From Microvirga terrae (lineage in GTDB: Bacteria > Pseudomonadota > Alphaproteobacteria > Rhizobiales > Beijerinckiaceae): a DNA stretch of 64,000 nt. The stretch covers positions 3,966,001 to 4,030,000 of the forward strand of contig NZ_CP102845.1 of the NCBI RefSeq assembly GCF_013307435.2, written 5' to 3'. Under the pieces are notes generated by a model. It was not told the origin of the DNA and made no database searches. It saw nothing but the letters and a program-made list of their open reading frames with translations. Below are positions 8,252 to 17,331 of the stretch, in pieces; the first letter of the stretch is position 1, and every line of letters begins with the position of its first letter. Position numbers and translations under genes: made by a program.

Positions 8252-9751
8252 TTAGGATGCGACCTTCTCGGCAGCATCGAGGGCTGAAGCAAGACGCTTT
8301 TCCTCGCCGTAGTACCGTGCCCGTTCCCAGAATTTCGGCCGACCGACTCCGGTGGATCGGTGCTGACCTATGACGTTTCCCTGAGGGTCTTCGCCCATGA
8401 TGTCGTACAAGAACAGATCCTGTGTGGTAATGACATCGCCTTCGAGACCGAGAACTTCAGTGATGTGTGTGATCCTGCGTGATCCGTCTCTCAATCGCGC
8501 AGCCTGAATAATCACATCAACCGACGACACAATCATTTCGCGAATTGTCTTCGACGGTAGAGTGTAACCACCCATCGTAATCATGGATTCCAAACGTGAA
8601 AGCGCCTCTCGCGGAGAGTTGGAATGGAGTGTGCCCATTGATCCGTCATGCCCGGTATTCATCGCCTGGAGCAGATCGAAAGCCTCGGGTCCGCGAACCT
8701 CACCTACAATTATGCGTTCAGGCCGCATGCGGAGGCAGTTCTTGACAAGGTCGCGCATTGTGACCTGACCCTCACCTTCGAGATTAGGCGGGCGGGTTTC
8801 AAGACGAACGACATGCGGCTGTTGCAACTGAAGCTCTGCTGCGTCCTCACACGTGATCACACGCTCTGTCTGTTCGATAAAGGCAGTCAGGCAGTTGAGC
8901 AGTGTCGTCTTTCCTGATCCAGTGCCGCCAGAAATGAGCACGTTACACCGGACGCGTCCTATGATCCGCAGGATCTCTGCGCCTTCCGGCGAAATGGCCC
9001 CGAACTTGACGAGTTGATCGAGGGTCAGTTTGTCCTTCTTGAACTTTCGGATAGTCAGACTTGGCCCATCAATGGCTAACGGGAATGCAATGACATTGAC
9101 ACGCGACCCGTCGGGGAGCCTCGCGTCACAGATTGGGCTTGACTCATCGACTCGGCGTCCGACTTGACTCACTATCCGTTGGCAGATGTGAAGCAACTGT
9201 CCATTGTCGCGGAATTTGATATCTGTCTTCTGCACCCTACCGGCGACTTCGATGTAAACTGTGTCAGCGCCGTTCACCATAATATCGGCGATGTCATCTC
9301 GAGCGAGCAGCGGTTCCAGCGGCCCATAACCGAGGATATCATTGCAGATGTCGCGTAATAGATCGTCCTGTTCAGCAATCGACATGACGATCTTTTTCGC
9401 AGTCACAATATCGGCAATGATTTCTCCGATTGCGTCACGAGCCTGAATAGAGTCCATCTTGGCCAGTTGCGAGACGTCGATGGCTTCGATCAGAGCTGCA
9501 AAAATCTGTCCCTTCAGCAGATAGTATTCTTCGGATTTCGCTGTTTGTGGGCGTATGACCGCAATGGCGTCCGTGATGTGTGAGGACGCCGCCCGTGCAC
9601 CAGCACCGCGGTCGCGCGCTGACGGCACCTTTGGCGACACGACGTTGCCAAGTGCCTCAACCGAGGCATGGTCCGATTTCTCTGCGCCTGCCGGCTGAGG
9701 CACCGGGAGATTACCGAGTGTTTGGCTCGGTAAGCTTCTCTTGCCGAACAT
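8252..9751 (-). CDS. cpaF: Tad pilus secretion ATPase CpaF (TadA)
   Basis: A 499-residue hexameric type II/IV secretion ATPase that powers Flp pilus polymerisation at the inner membrane. It shows a Walker A motif GGTGSGKTTLLN (about residues 266-277), an Asp-box region (RVITCEDAAELQLQQPHVV), a Walker B-like segment (RIIVGEVRGPEAFDLLQA) and a His box (HDGSMGTLHSNSPREAL). The first about 80 residues are a poorly conserved linker. The length is usual for the family. It lies between cpaE and tadB in the minus-strand operon. Confidence 0.95.
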   Translation of the reverse strand: MFGKRSLPSQTLGNLPVPQPAGAEKSDHASVEALGNVVSPKVPSARDRGAGARAASSHITDAIAVIRPQTAKSEEYYLLKGQIFAALIEAIDVSQLAKMDSIQARDAIGEIIADIVTAKKIVMSIAEQDDLLRDICNDILGYGPLEPLLARDDIADIMVNGADTVYIEVAGRVQKTDIKFRDNGQLLHICQRIVSQVGRRVDESSPICDARLPDGSRVNVIAFPLAIDGPSLTIRKFKKDKLTLDQLVKFGAISPEGAEILRIIGRVRCNVLISGGTGSGKTTLLNCLTAFIEQTERVITCEDAAELQLQQPHVVRLETRPPNLEGEGQVTMRDLVKNCLRMRPERIIVGEVRGPEAFDLLQAMNTGHDGSMGTLHSNSPREALSRLESMITMGGYTLPSKTIREMIVSSVDVIIQAARLRDGSRRITHITEVLGLEGDVITTQDLFLYDIMGEDPQGNVIGQHRSTGVGRPKFWERARYYGEEKRLASALDAAEKVAS

Positions 9752-9815
9752 GTCGGGGGCTCCTCAATCTATTTACGCATTTCTGCAAACTGAACTTCTG
9801 TCAAAATGCGGACGG

Positions 9816-11150
9816 TTACGCGGTTTTTGAGCTGAATGTCATCTTCTTGATCATCGAAGCTATGTTGAACAGGCTTGTGCGGCGATGCGGCTTCTGCGCT
9901 GCGATGCTGCCTGCGATTTCAGAAAATATCCTTGAAGCGGGCGCCTTGGCAGATACTTCTGCTACCATCTGGCCTACGTTGGAGGCAGTTCCGAAAAGGT
10001 GTGGGTCGTAGGGAATACAGGCCATAAGGTCCAGTTGCAGCGCCTTCGCAAACTCGGCGGGCTTGATCTCCGGCCGTTTTGGCATGCCGACCTGGTTGAG
10101 AATAAGTTTCGGCGGCGGATCATGCGGGCGTGCTTGTCGCAGAAAGGTCACCAGACTCTTGGCGTTGCGTAAGTTAGGAAGATCTGGAGCCGCCGTAATG
10201 ATGACCTCATCGGCGCTGAGGAGGACGTTTCTTGCCCATGCGTTCCACACATGCGGCATGTCGAGAATTAGAAACGGCACGCTTGCTTGTGCAATCTCGA
10301 TCAACGGATTGACTGCATTCTCTGCAAGATCATAACATCTTTCCAGAGTGCCTGGCGCACGAAGCAAACTGAAATGATCGCCACATCTGGCTAACAGCCG
10401 GTCAAGCAGTACCTCGTCCAGCCGCCCTGCGTCGTCGATAGCTTCGGCAACGCCCTGCCCAGCATCCAGTTTAAAGTCAAGGCTCGCCGTGCCGAACGCC
10501 AAATCCATGTCAGCAAGAACGACATCGGAGGCAGCTTGGCGGGCGACGGTCCAGCCGACGTTATGAGCAACGGTGGAAGACCCAACCCCGCCCTTTGCGC
10601 CAACAAACGCGTAGCATTGACCAAGCTTTCCGGAGGTGGGCTCACTGTATATTCTCGAGATGGCTACAATCAGCGAAACGGGATCCACGGGCGCAAGCAG
10701 ATAATCACTGATGCCGCGTCTCATCAATTCGCGATAGAAATGCACATCGTTTACATGTCCGATCACCATGACTTTGGTGCCGGCGTCACACACCTCGGCC
10801 AAGCTATCGATCTCTACGAGGAACGTTTCGGGTATCGAACAGCTCTCGATCACGATCAGCTGAGGCGTCTGCTCATTTTGGTAGAGAGCTGTTGCGGCCG
10901 CAATGCCACCTTCCCGAACGGTGACGTGGGCGCGCGACATCAGGCGATCGGAGGCGGCGCTCTGAATGACGGCCACTACATCCGGACTGTCACAAAAGGC
11001 CTGAATGCCGATGTATGGAATCCGCGTTGCCTCTCGACGCGGCCGACTGTCGAGCGCACCTGCTGCTTCAAGCTGCTGTGCGACTGACTGCCATGGAAAG
11101 CTTTCCGGATTGAGACGCTCGGCCTTTGAAGTCGAAACAAAGCTGTTCAT
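9816..11150 (-). CDS. cpaE: Tad pilus localisation ATPase CpaE (TadZ)
   Basis: A 444-residue two-domain protein. The N-terminal half (about residues 40-165) is receiver-like, and the second half is a MinD/ParA-type ATPase with a deviant Walker A FVGAKGGVGSSTVAHN (about 184-199), a switch region VVLADMDLAFGTASLDF, and FLILDMPHVWN. TadZ/CpaE proteins place the pilus machinery at a site or pole in the cell (family knowledge). It sits between cpaB and cpaF in the usual order. Confidence 0.93.
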   Translation of the reverse strand: MNSFVSTSKAERLNPESFPWQSVAQQLEAAGALDSRPRREATRIPYIGIQAFCDSPDVVAVIQSAASDRLMSRAHVTVREGGIAAATALYQNEQTPQLIVIESCSIPETFLVEIDSLAEVCDAGTKVMVIGHVNDVHFYRELMRRGISDYLLAPVDPVSLIVAISRIYSEPTSGKLGQCYAFVGAKGGVGSSTVAHNVGWTVARQAASDVVLADMDLAFGTASLDFKLDAGQGVAEAIDDAGRLDEVLLDRLLARCGDHFSLLRAPGTLERCYDLAENAVNPLIEIAQASVPFLILDMPHVWNAWARNVLLSADEVIITAAPDLPNLRNAKSLVTFLRQARPHDPPPKLILNQVGMPKRPEIKPAEFAKALQLDLMACIPYDPHLFGTASNVGQMVAEVSAKAPASRIFSEIAGSIAAQKPHRRTSLFNIASMIKKMTFSSKTA

Positions 11151-11187
11151 TTACGCTCACCCGTCGCAATCAAGCCGCTACCGTCGG

Positions 11188-11979
11188 CTACTGGATCATC
11201 GTGCCTTCTCGTCGGACGTTAACATCTTCTCGTTTGCCGGAGCGGAAAACACGAACATTGACACTGTTATCATCGGCTAGGATCGGCTTTTCATTGAAGT
11301 CTGCGATTGAGCGCAGAGCAAGAGAAAGTGTGCCGGCGGCCTGAGCCGCGGAGATGATTTCGGCATCGGCCGGAGTTACTTCCAGAGTTGCTGTCTTGCC
11401 GACAACCACCAACTGGCCTTTGGTCTCATCGGCCCTCTGATCTACCGCCAAGACACGAACATTTCTCAAGAGTGTTCGGCTCCTTTGTTCGGATCTGCCA
11501 TCTGCCGATGTGCTGGAGATGTTCTGAATCACATCCACGCGGTCGTTAGGGAGAATAAAACCGCCGGCCGTGCTTTCCGCTGAGACACGAATTGCAACGG
11601 CCCTCTTGCCGGATGGCAGCATCGCGGCGAGCATACCGGCCGGGCCGCGTGACAGCTTCTCTTCCCGGATCGGCTCACCGGAAACGAAGTGGCTGCGCAC
11701 CAGTACACCAGTGAGCGATGTCAACGCATCTGGCTTGGCCTCACGGCTGATGAACCCGGTAGTGACCGCTTCTTTTGGCCAGGATTGCCAGCGGAGGCTT
11801 TTCTCGTCGAGCGCTTGCCCCTGAACGAGGTCGTTCGCAGCCACCAGCACCTCCGCCATGGTCTGAACGACCGGCACGGCCGCCGGGACGGCGGGTTGAG
11901 GCGAACGGGTGGAAACCACGAGCCAAGAAGCGAGGCCGCCGGCGCCGAGGGCGACCACAAGGATGGCGACGCGAAGCAT
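11188..11979 (-). CDS. cpaB: Flp pilus assembly protein CpaB (RcpC)
   Basis: A 263-residue periplasmic protein with an N-terminal membrane anchor (about residues 3-22), an SAF domain (about 43-105, with VLVAANDLVQGQALDE and FVSGEPIREEKL), and an RcpC/CpaB domain (about 120-255, with MLPSGKRAVAIRVSAEST and NDRVDVIQNISS). In the pilus machine it associates with the secretin. Here the secretin gene is not next to it but lies more than 9 kb away. The gap to cpaE is 37 bp. Confidence 0.92.
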   Translation of the reverse strand: MLRVAILVVALGAGGLASWLVVSTRSPQPAVPAAVPVVQTMAEVLVAANDLVQGQALDEKSLRWQSWPKEAVTTGFISREAKPDALTSLTGVLVRSHFVSGEPIREEKLSRGPAGMLAAMLPSGKRAVAIRVSAESTAGGFILPNDRVDVIQNISSTSADGRSEQRSRTLLRNVRVLAVDQRADETKGQLVVVGKTATLEVTPADAEIISAAQAAGTLSLALRSIADFNEKPILADDNSVNVRVFRSGKREDVNVRREGTMIQ

Positions 11980-12031
11980 GATCGAGAGCCCTTAGTTGGT
12001 CAGGGAATTAAGGTCATGGCGAAATCACGTT

Positions 12032-12544
12032 TCAGGTTAGGGCTCTCATCCAGTAGGTATCCGGAAAAATGAAGAGCGCCGCCGCTGCGATTGCGACACC
12101 ATAGGGTACGCCAGTCTGTGGTGCATGCAGACGCATAATCCATGACACGGATAGGCATTGTGCAGGTAGGACGCTTAAGCGAAACTGCAGGAGAAGAATC
12201 GTCAGGATCCCACCGAACAAGGCTGTGCAGAGAACAAAGGCGAGAGCTTGATCCGCCCCGAGCCATAACGCGATCACGGCTGCGAACTTCGCATCCCCAC
12301 CGCCGATCCAGCCGAAGCTGAACAGAACGAACATGCCTGCGAGAACGCTGGCAGCGCCAGTGACGCTCCATCCGACATCCGCCCAGCCCATGCCGGCGAG
12401 CGGAGCCAGGATCACATAGCCCGCGAGAAGAACAAGAACGAGTTCGTTCCGGATCTTCATCGTCACAACGTCGGCTATGGCCGCCCACAGCACGGCCGCG
12501 GCAAAATAGAGGCTGGCGGCAGACGCGCCGAGGGAAAGAGACAT
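12032..12544 (-). CDS. cpaA: prepilin peptidase CpaA (TadV)
   Basis: A 170-residue integral membrane aspartic protease of the A24 family that cleaves Flp and TadE prepilins. Both catalytic Asp residues are visible: Asp in AIADVVTMKIRN (about residue 25) and Asp in the GGGDAKF motif (about residue 88). Five to six hydrophobic segments are seen, as expected for the short CpaA type lacking the methylase domain. It lies between the flp pilin gene and cpaB. Confidence 0.93.
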   Translation of the reverse strand: MSLSLGASAASLYFAAAVLWAAIADVVTMKIRNELVLVLLAGYVILAPLAGMGWADVGWSVTGAASVLAGMFVLFSFGWIGGGDAKFAAVIALWLGADQALAFVLCTALFGGILTILLLQFRLSVLPAQCLSVSWIMRLHAPQTGVPYGVAIAAAALFIFPDTYWMRALT

Positions 12545-12642
12545 TAGTGAACTCTAGAACAAGATTGACTTGCACTGCCTGGTCGGATTGGCCGAACAAG
12601 AGAGGAGAGCCTCGCGTCTCCCCTCGTCATGTCGGGGCAGTA

Positions 12643-12849
12643 TTAGGTACCGCTACCAGAACCACCGCCAGCACCAGCAGCAGCAGCTGTGAGCTTTTCT
12701 CCAATGGTATTAAATATGATTGTGAGCTTAGGCCCGGCAACCGTAAGCCCAGCGATGATAGCAATCGAGACAAATCCGGCGATAAGGCCGTATTCAATAG
12801 CGGTTGCGCCGGACTCATCGTCTACAAAACGTGTCACGAGAGACTTCAT
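12643..12849 (-). CDS. flp: Flp-type major pilin
   Basis: A 68-residue Flp pilin. The start at 12849 is chosen because an AAGGA site lies about 9 bp upstream and gives the family-typical MKSLVTRFVDDESGATAIEYG start. The prepilin cleavage motif (Gly before ATAIEYG, with Glu+5 and Tyr+6) is followed by a hydrophobic helix (LIAGFVSIAIIAGLTVAG). The C-terminus is a short Ala/Gly/Ser tail. It heads the minus-strand cpaA-cpaB-cpaE-cpaF-tadBC block. A weak hairpin rich in GAG/CTC (about 12603-12627) follows, which may limit read-through from this abundant transcript. Confidence 0.95.
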   Translation of the reverse strand: MKSLVTRFVDDESGATAIEYGLIAGFVSIAIIAGLTVAGPKLTIIFNTIGEKLTAAAAGAGGGSGSGT

Positions 12850-13119
12850 GATGTCTGATCCTTGACCTATGGAATGGCGCTGCTGACGTCGCAGCCTCGG
12901 CACAAGCTCCACGATCTGGTTTAGGGAAAGTCAGACCATTAGCCCTTGTGTTGCCTTATTCTGACTCTCTCTGATTGCTGAGTCGATTCGGCAAACGGCA
13001 TAGGCCATTTTGTTCCGGATCCTCCAAGTGGCCTAGGCCGCTCATAAGCCTCAGGTTGCGCTGGAACAGGTATGAACACCACTAGTGCTAAGGTGTCTGA
13101 CCCTGAGAAGGGCCGGCTA

Positions 13120-13338
13120 CTAACTTCTACGTGTAGCGCCGGAGGCGCTCTCGCGCTCATTTCGCTTGTTGATGGACACGACCCTGTCGAGATGTTTCCC
13201 GTAGAGAGACTCCGACGGAGCAGGGATCAGCGTCAATGCTACGACGATCGCAATTGGTGTGATGCTGGAGACAGGACTGTACTCGGTTGCTGTCGCGCCG
13301 ATTTTGTCCCTCCGGAAACACCTGACGAGAGAGTCCAT
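13120..13338 (-). pseudogene. degenerate second Flp-type pilin
   Basis: A 72-residue frame whose first 40 residues match a Flp pilin: MDSLVRCFRRDKIGATATEY, with the prepilin Gly and the Glu-Tyr pair. The following hydrophobic helix is damaged by polar and proline residues (SPVSSITPIAIVVALTLIPAPSE). The C-terminus is charged and unlike other pilins. No good ribosome binding site precedes the ATG. It is probably a decaying paralogue of the flp gene 270 bp away. It could also be a diverged minor pilin, because the frame is still open. Confidence 0.55.
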
Positions 13339-13572
13339 GATGTAACCCGAAAATTGATGGCAGGTTGCAGACTGACGTGAACTCCGAGTTTCCTTCGTTC
13401 AGAGTTGAGCCCGCTGGTTGATTGCGCTGAGCCCCCCGCCCAGTTGGCCTGATAATTCGTCCCTCGTATTGTTTTCGACGCGGGACCTTCCTCCTTGTTT
13501 CGCGTTGGGCGAGACGCGAACTTCCTCGGTATGAATAGCATTCGGGAGGTGTATTGTTGTAGGTAGGCAGCC

Positions 13573-14172
13573 TCAGTTATTCGAGTGGAAGCACAGGCCC
13601 TCAAACCCATAGATATCCCCGAGGCTTCTATCGAGACCCTGCAGGCTAAATTCCATCGCATCACCCCGTCGGAACGCTTGGGTCTCCGTGCCTTTGAAGA
13701 GAACAACCTCAAGACGGGATGGAAGCTTGCGGAGCAGGCCCAGCATTCCCTTCATGATGGAATCGCTGAACCCTGCCGTCTCCTTGAATTCGAAGCTCCC
13801 ATCCTCAAAAAATTGGACGGCTGGATAAACAGGTAGCGACGGCTTGCTTTGGTTCTGGAACCACCCACGGACGATAGCCCTACCTTGAGAGGAAACGTAA
13901 ATGCTGGGGTTGTTTGGGATACTTCCAATTTGGAACCGAATGCGACGTCCACCAAGCTCGCACGCGAATATGAGCAGTCCCTGTCGGCTTGATCGGTTGC
14001 CATTAGTCAGAGCAGTGATGTCTGTCCGCAGAAGCACGAAATTCTCCGACAAACGCTCGAGCTGCCAGCCGCTCCGCCCAGCTTCGAAATTCTGCGAATA
14101 TGCTTGGCTTGCCGCCAGGACTCCAAGCAAGGCGGAAACAATCTTTGTACGTTGACCGAAGACATAATTCAT
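13573..14172 (-). CDS. secreted hypothetical protein
   Basis: A 199-residue protein with a likely Sec signal peptide (basic start, hydrophobic ALLGVLAASQAYS, cleavage near residue 27). The mature part is mixed alpha/beta with no motif I recognise. It has only two cysteines, one in FACELGG and one near the C-terminus (GLCFHS). Similar 'invasion-protein-B-like' secreted proteins occur in this order, but I cannot claim that family from sequence alone. It stands alone, upstream of the pilin genes on the same strand. Confidence 0.65.
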   Translation of the reverse strand: MNYVFGQRTKIVSALLGVLAASQAYSQNFEAGRSGWQLERLSENFVLLRTDITALTNGNRSSRQGLLIFACELGGRRIRFQIGSIPNNPSIYVSSQGRAIVRGWFQNQSKPSLPVYPAVQFFEDGSFEFKETAGFSDSIMKGMLGLLRKLPSRLEVVLFKGTETQAFRRGDAMEFSLQGLDRSLGDIYGFEGLCFHSNN

Positions 14173-14545
14173 CTGTATAACGTTCGTATTTTTTACTGTT
14201 TATTCAGCTGATGCTGTATTCCCAGCTCTCTAAACGACCGTTTGAGGAGCCCAAAATGGTATCACGAGTAAGCATCACCCTGACAAGCCATCTAATTGAC
14301 ATCTTAAATCGCCTGCGATGGACTGCTATAGTCATACGGCTGAGCTGTCAGAGCAACAAGGCCACGTTGAGACCCGGCAACCCGTGACATGAGCCGGCTC
14401 ATATCTTGCTCAGGGAGTAGATCTAGCTATGTGGTCTTTGGGGTGCCATTCGAACCGGCCCTCTACGAGGGCTTCTCGCAAAACCGCGACCTGTTTGGAC
14501 TTCTAGGCTGAGTGGGCACATAGTGCTCGGAAAGGGCAGCAAGAG
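14173..14545. other. intergenic region with a 14-bp perfect palindrome
   Basis: No gene seen in about 370 bp between a divergent pair. At 14389-14402 lies the perfect palindrome ATGAGCCGGCTCAT, about 145 bp before the next plus-strand gene. It may be a dimeric regulator site or chance. Confidence 0.4.
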
Positions 14546-14704
14546 ATGGCTGTGGCGCTAGATCAGAAGCGGCAGGAATCGGCAGACCGCTTGGCTTCGG
14601 AGACCCGGGTTGGCTGGCCCACCCTGGCTGCCATTCTCATCCTCATCGTCGTCGGCACAGCGATAGTCGCTTACCTCTTGCTCGATACGGTCGCCAGTCC
14701 GTGA
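14546..14704 (+). CDS. small single-pass membrane protein (52 residues)
   Basis: The ATG at 14546 gives MAVALDQKRQES, then an amphipathic charged stretch, then one strong membrane helix (TLAAILILIVVGTAIVAYLL, about residues 26-45), and ends at TGA 14702. An AAAGGG stands about 10 bp upstream. It resembles the many small unnamed membrane proteins of Hyphomicrobiales, and no function can be assigned. Confidence 0.55.
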   Translation: MAVALDQKRQESADRLASETRVGWPTLAAILILIVVGTAIVAYLLLDTVASP

Positions 14705-14855
14705 CGGTGGGCGGCATCGCCTGTTCATACCATGCCCGCTGCCTGCCCCTGCTCGACGACGCCACAGCCATCTCTAAGCGCGTCTGGCCCTGACGAAAGC
14801 CTCAGGCTAGCGTGCTGTTCTATAACGCTCCTCCTGTCTGTATGGGACTTGGTGC

Positions 14856-15116
14856 ATGCCCTCTGGAAGGTCTGAGCGTCGATCACACGAGCGCGTCCCC
14901 ACGAGCTTGGAAGGGTGGCTTCCGAGCGAAATGTCCGGTGAACCGATTGCATGTACTGTGTGGGATTTATCTGAGACAGGTGCGCGACTTGTCGTCCCCT
15001 CCCCGGCTGACGTTCCTCTCGAGTTCGAGCTGAAGATCCCAAATCAGGGGGCAATCGCCAGAGTCCGTCTGATTTGGTCCAGCGGCAATAGTTACGGGAC
15101 GCAGTTCACGGACTAG
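14856..15116 (+). CDS. single-domain PilZ protein, putative c-di-GMP receptor
   Basis: An 86-residue protein that is essentially one PilZ domain. It shows the two c-di-GMP-binding motifs: an N-terminal Arg-rich RxxxR (in SERRSHERVP) and DLSETGARL, which fits [D/N]xSxxG, followed by the beta-strands ELKIPNQGAIARVRLIWSSG. Stand-alone PilZ proteins act as second-messenger adaptors, often on motility, pili or exopolysaccharide. It lies a little over 1.5 kb from the end of the Tad locus, which makes a link to pilus control possible but unproven. Confidence 0.82.
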   Translation: MPSGRSERRSHERVPTSLEGWLPSEMSGEPIACTVWDLSETGARLVVPSPADVPLEFELKIPNQGAIARVRLIWSSGNSYGTQFTD

Positions 15117-15193
15117 ATCACCACTCGCTTCAGGAGATTGGATCTCTCAGGCCTGCAATGACTGATGATATCCTGTGGGATGCAGTAAGCGTG

Positions 15194-15400
15194 CTACTGC
15201 ATTCCTACAAGATTTTGGGCAGTCTTGTGCTTCAGAGGCTCAGGAGCACCTGAGGCGATTATCTGGCAAGCGATATCGCTGAGTTCACAAACCGCGGCGT
15301 TGAGCCGCTGGGCAGCTTCAAGCACAGAAGCGCCATCGCAAGTAATCTGGATTGCAGAATGCGATGACAGTTGCACTAGGTTTGAAATTGTTAGACTCAT
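15194..15400 (-). CDS. small hypothetical protein, doubtful
   Basis: A 68-residue frame with plausible soluble composition (two short helices, LEAAQRLNAAVCELSDIACQ). There is no recognisable domain and no strong ribosome binding site. An overlapping plus-strand frame (15225-15458) looks less protein-like. Kept as a weak candidate only. Confidence 0.3.
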   Translation of the reverse strand: MSLTISNLVQLSSHSAIQITCDGASVLEAAQRLNAAVCELSDIACQIIASGAPEPLKHKTAQNLVGMQ

Positions 15401-16133
15401 AAGTTCTGGCCGGGATCACGGGGGAGCGCGCCAGGTAATAGGAATAGAAACCAGATGACTTGCGCAGGGCTGTCATCCCGCTCGTCTTGGGCACCACGCT
15501 GTTACCCGCAGTTCTCATGCAGTTGCGCGGCATGACCTTCAATCCGGGGGTAAATGACTGGTGTTGCGTTTCCTAACACTCTGATGAGCGCCGCCAGCCG
15601 ATCATGAGGGATAGCGGCCTATGTCTCTCAAGCTTGGCCTCTCTGCGGTCCTGCTCTTCGTCGGCTTTTGAGCCATCCACCAAGGTCCACGACATTTACT
15701 CGCCTTTAGGAGCAAAGCAGGAAGGAATTGCTGTGATGACGGGTATTGCCGCCCTGCGCCCTAGTGGGTGAGGTCAACCGGGGTGCAGATGTTCGTCGAG
15801 GGACAATGGATCTGGATGCCGGACCACACGATTCAGCATCGGGCGCTACCCAGGGGATACAAGTGAAACAGGCGGGGGCATTGGTGCGGGCGGCTCAAGA
15901 ACGGGCCTGGCTACGACCTGGGCTATGCAACCTACGGTGCAATCCTTCGGCCAAACCTGACAGTGGTTTCTGAGTCGGCAGTTGCCCTTTGTGAGGGCAA
16001 TTGCCGTCCTTTTCCCTACCGAGAATGATACGAAATTGCGTGGCCCTGATGCACTGCGCCAGAAAACATCCTCTATCGACAGTGAAACCGCCCCTGTTAT
16101 CGGTTACGCTGACACTTCTTTTCGGAGATCCGC
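15401..16133. other. gene-poor stretch with possible gene remnants
   Basis: No intact gene recognised. At about 15619-15672 a signal-peptide-like start (MSLKLGLSAVLLFVGF) is followed at once by a stop. In a shifted frame the reading continues as STKVHDIYSPLGAKQEG for about 35 codons. A further fragment (VEGQWIWMPDH, about 15790-15850) is in another frame. These look like pieces of one or two small decayed secreted-protein genes. Confidence 0.35.
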
Positions 16134-16706
16134 GTGAGCATTGCCTACTTCATCACTCACCCGGAAGTCGTGATTGATCCGGACACCCCTGTCCCTCAGT
16201 GGCATCTTTCGGAAAAGGGTGTACACCGGATGCGCACTTTCGCCTCTCAGGCGGATCTGGGCAGGCTCTCTGCCGTTTGGGCGAGCGCCGAAACCAAAGC
16301 AATCGAGGCTGCCGGCATCTTGGCAGGCCATTTTGGACTTCCTGTTGGCGTCCATTCCGGACTGCATGAGAATGACCGCAGTGCGACCGGGTTTCTTCCG
16401 CCCCTGGAGTTTGACCGGATGGCAGACGCCTTCTTCGCGAGGCCGGAGGAAAGCGTGCGAGGCTGGGAACGTGCGGTTGATGCCCAGGCTAGGGTGGCAG
16501 CGGCTGTGGACACCATCCTCAACGACTTCTCGGGTGAGAGCATTGGGCTTGTCGCGCATGGTGGGGTTGGGACGTTGCTGCTCTGCAAGTATCTCGGGGT
16601 GCCAATCACCCGTGCAGCCGACCAACCGTTCCAGGGACATTTCTGGACATTCGACATTGCGACACGCCGGGTACTCCATCGATGGCGCGAGATTGCTCCC
16701 AGATGA
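16134..16706 (+). CDS. histidine-phosphatase-superfamily protein (atypical RHG site)
   Basis: A 190-residue phosphoglycerate-mutase-like protein. GTG at 16134 is chosen as start because GGAG lies 6 bp upstream. The usual N-terminal RHG motif is replaced by FITHPEV, so His is kept but Arg is Thr. The second conserved region is VAHGGVGTLLLC, which carries the second catalytic His, and a central WASAETKAIEAA matches the usual SxxxRAxQTA region. Members with THP instead of RHG occur in alphaproteobacteria; whether they are active phosphatases is unclear. It stands alone among small genes. Confidence 0.8.
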   Translation: MSIAYFITHPEVVIDPDTPVPQWHLSEKGVHRMRTFASQADLGRLSAVWASAETKAIEAAGILAGHFGLPVGVHSGLHENDRSATGFLPPLEFDRMADAFFARPEESVRGWERAVDAQARVAAAVDTILNDFSGESIGLVAHGGVGTLLLCKYLGVPITRAADQPFQGHFWTFDIATRRVLHRWREIAPR

Positions 16707-16942
16707 GACGTGTCGTTCCATACTGGTGATCATGAGAAACCGTGCCGACATTATTATCTAACTAGGTCAAGGGCTGGCTGCCCATTAAGGTTACGGCCAC
16801 AGCAGGCACGTACCGAGATTGCTGTAGCCATAGGGTTTTAGTAGTTTCGAAGAATTCCAATCTGTGGCGCATGATGTGGCCATGTCCTCCTTTTCCGACC
16901 AGCCCGGCATGACGCGGGCAGCGGCGTTTCAGGACGGTCATC

Positions 16943-17095
16943 ATGCAGGCCAGTTATCCATTGACTCATGGCGGCCCTCATCGGGGACCGGCCCATACTC
17001 CACAACTTGAGATCAGCCTCCATGAGATCCAACACACCGGTCACGTGGGAATGGGCTTTATCGCCCTGATGTCCCTGAGTGCCCTGTCGATCTAA
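16943..17095 (+). CDS. small hypothetical protein (50 residues)
   Basis: The ATG at 16943 has AGGA about 8 bp upstream. The product begins with a His/Pro/Gly-rich soluble part and ends in a hydrophobic stretch (VGMGFIALMSLSALSI) running to the stop, so it may be a small tail-anchored membrane protein. It is 17 bp upstream of another small membrane protein gene on the same strand, suggesting a two-gene transcript. No homologue recognised. Confidence 0.4.
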   Translation: MQASYPLTHGGPHRGPAHTPQLEISLHEIQHTGHVGMGFIALMSLSALSI

Positions 17096-17112
17096 GGCGA
17101 GACCCCACGACC

Positions 17113-17280
17113 ATGCATCACGAACAAGAAAAAGAGCGGAAGATTGCCGAAGTGAAAGCTGAACTCGCTCGCCATTCGAAGAACACCCGCATGACTTTCA
17201 CCATTGTCGTTGCCTTGGCTGCCGCTGTGCTCGTTGTGCTGCTGGCGCATCTCTCAGGGCCTGTGGAACTGCTCAACTGA
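17113..17280 (+). CDS. small single-pass membrane protein (55 residues)
   Basis: The product starts MHHEQEKERKIAEVKAEL, a highly charged helix, then has one membrane helix (FTIVVALAAAVLVVLLAHL, about residues 29-47) and a short tail. This N-in, single-helix layout resembles small membrane stress proteins, but no family can be named. It follows the 50-residue gene by 17 bp. Confidence 0.5.
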   Translation: MHHEQEKERKIAEVKAELARHSKNTRMTFTIVVALAAAVLVVLLAHLSGPVELLN

Positions 17281-17331
17281 TGTTGGGCTTCATTCCATCG
17301 ATGGTTACATTGTAATGCCGCGTCGAGTACG

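Noticed and set aside
14296..14335. Promoter TTGACA ... TATAGT
   Set aside because: The boxes are about 25 bp apart, too far for a sigma-70 promoter.
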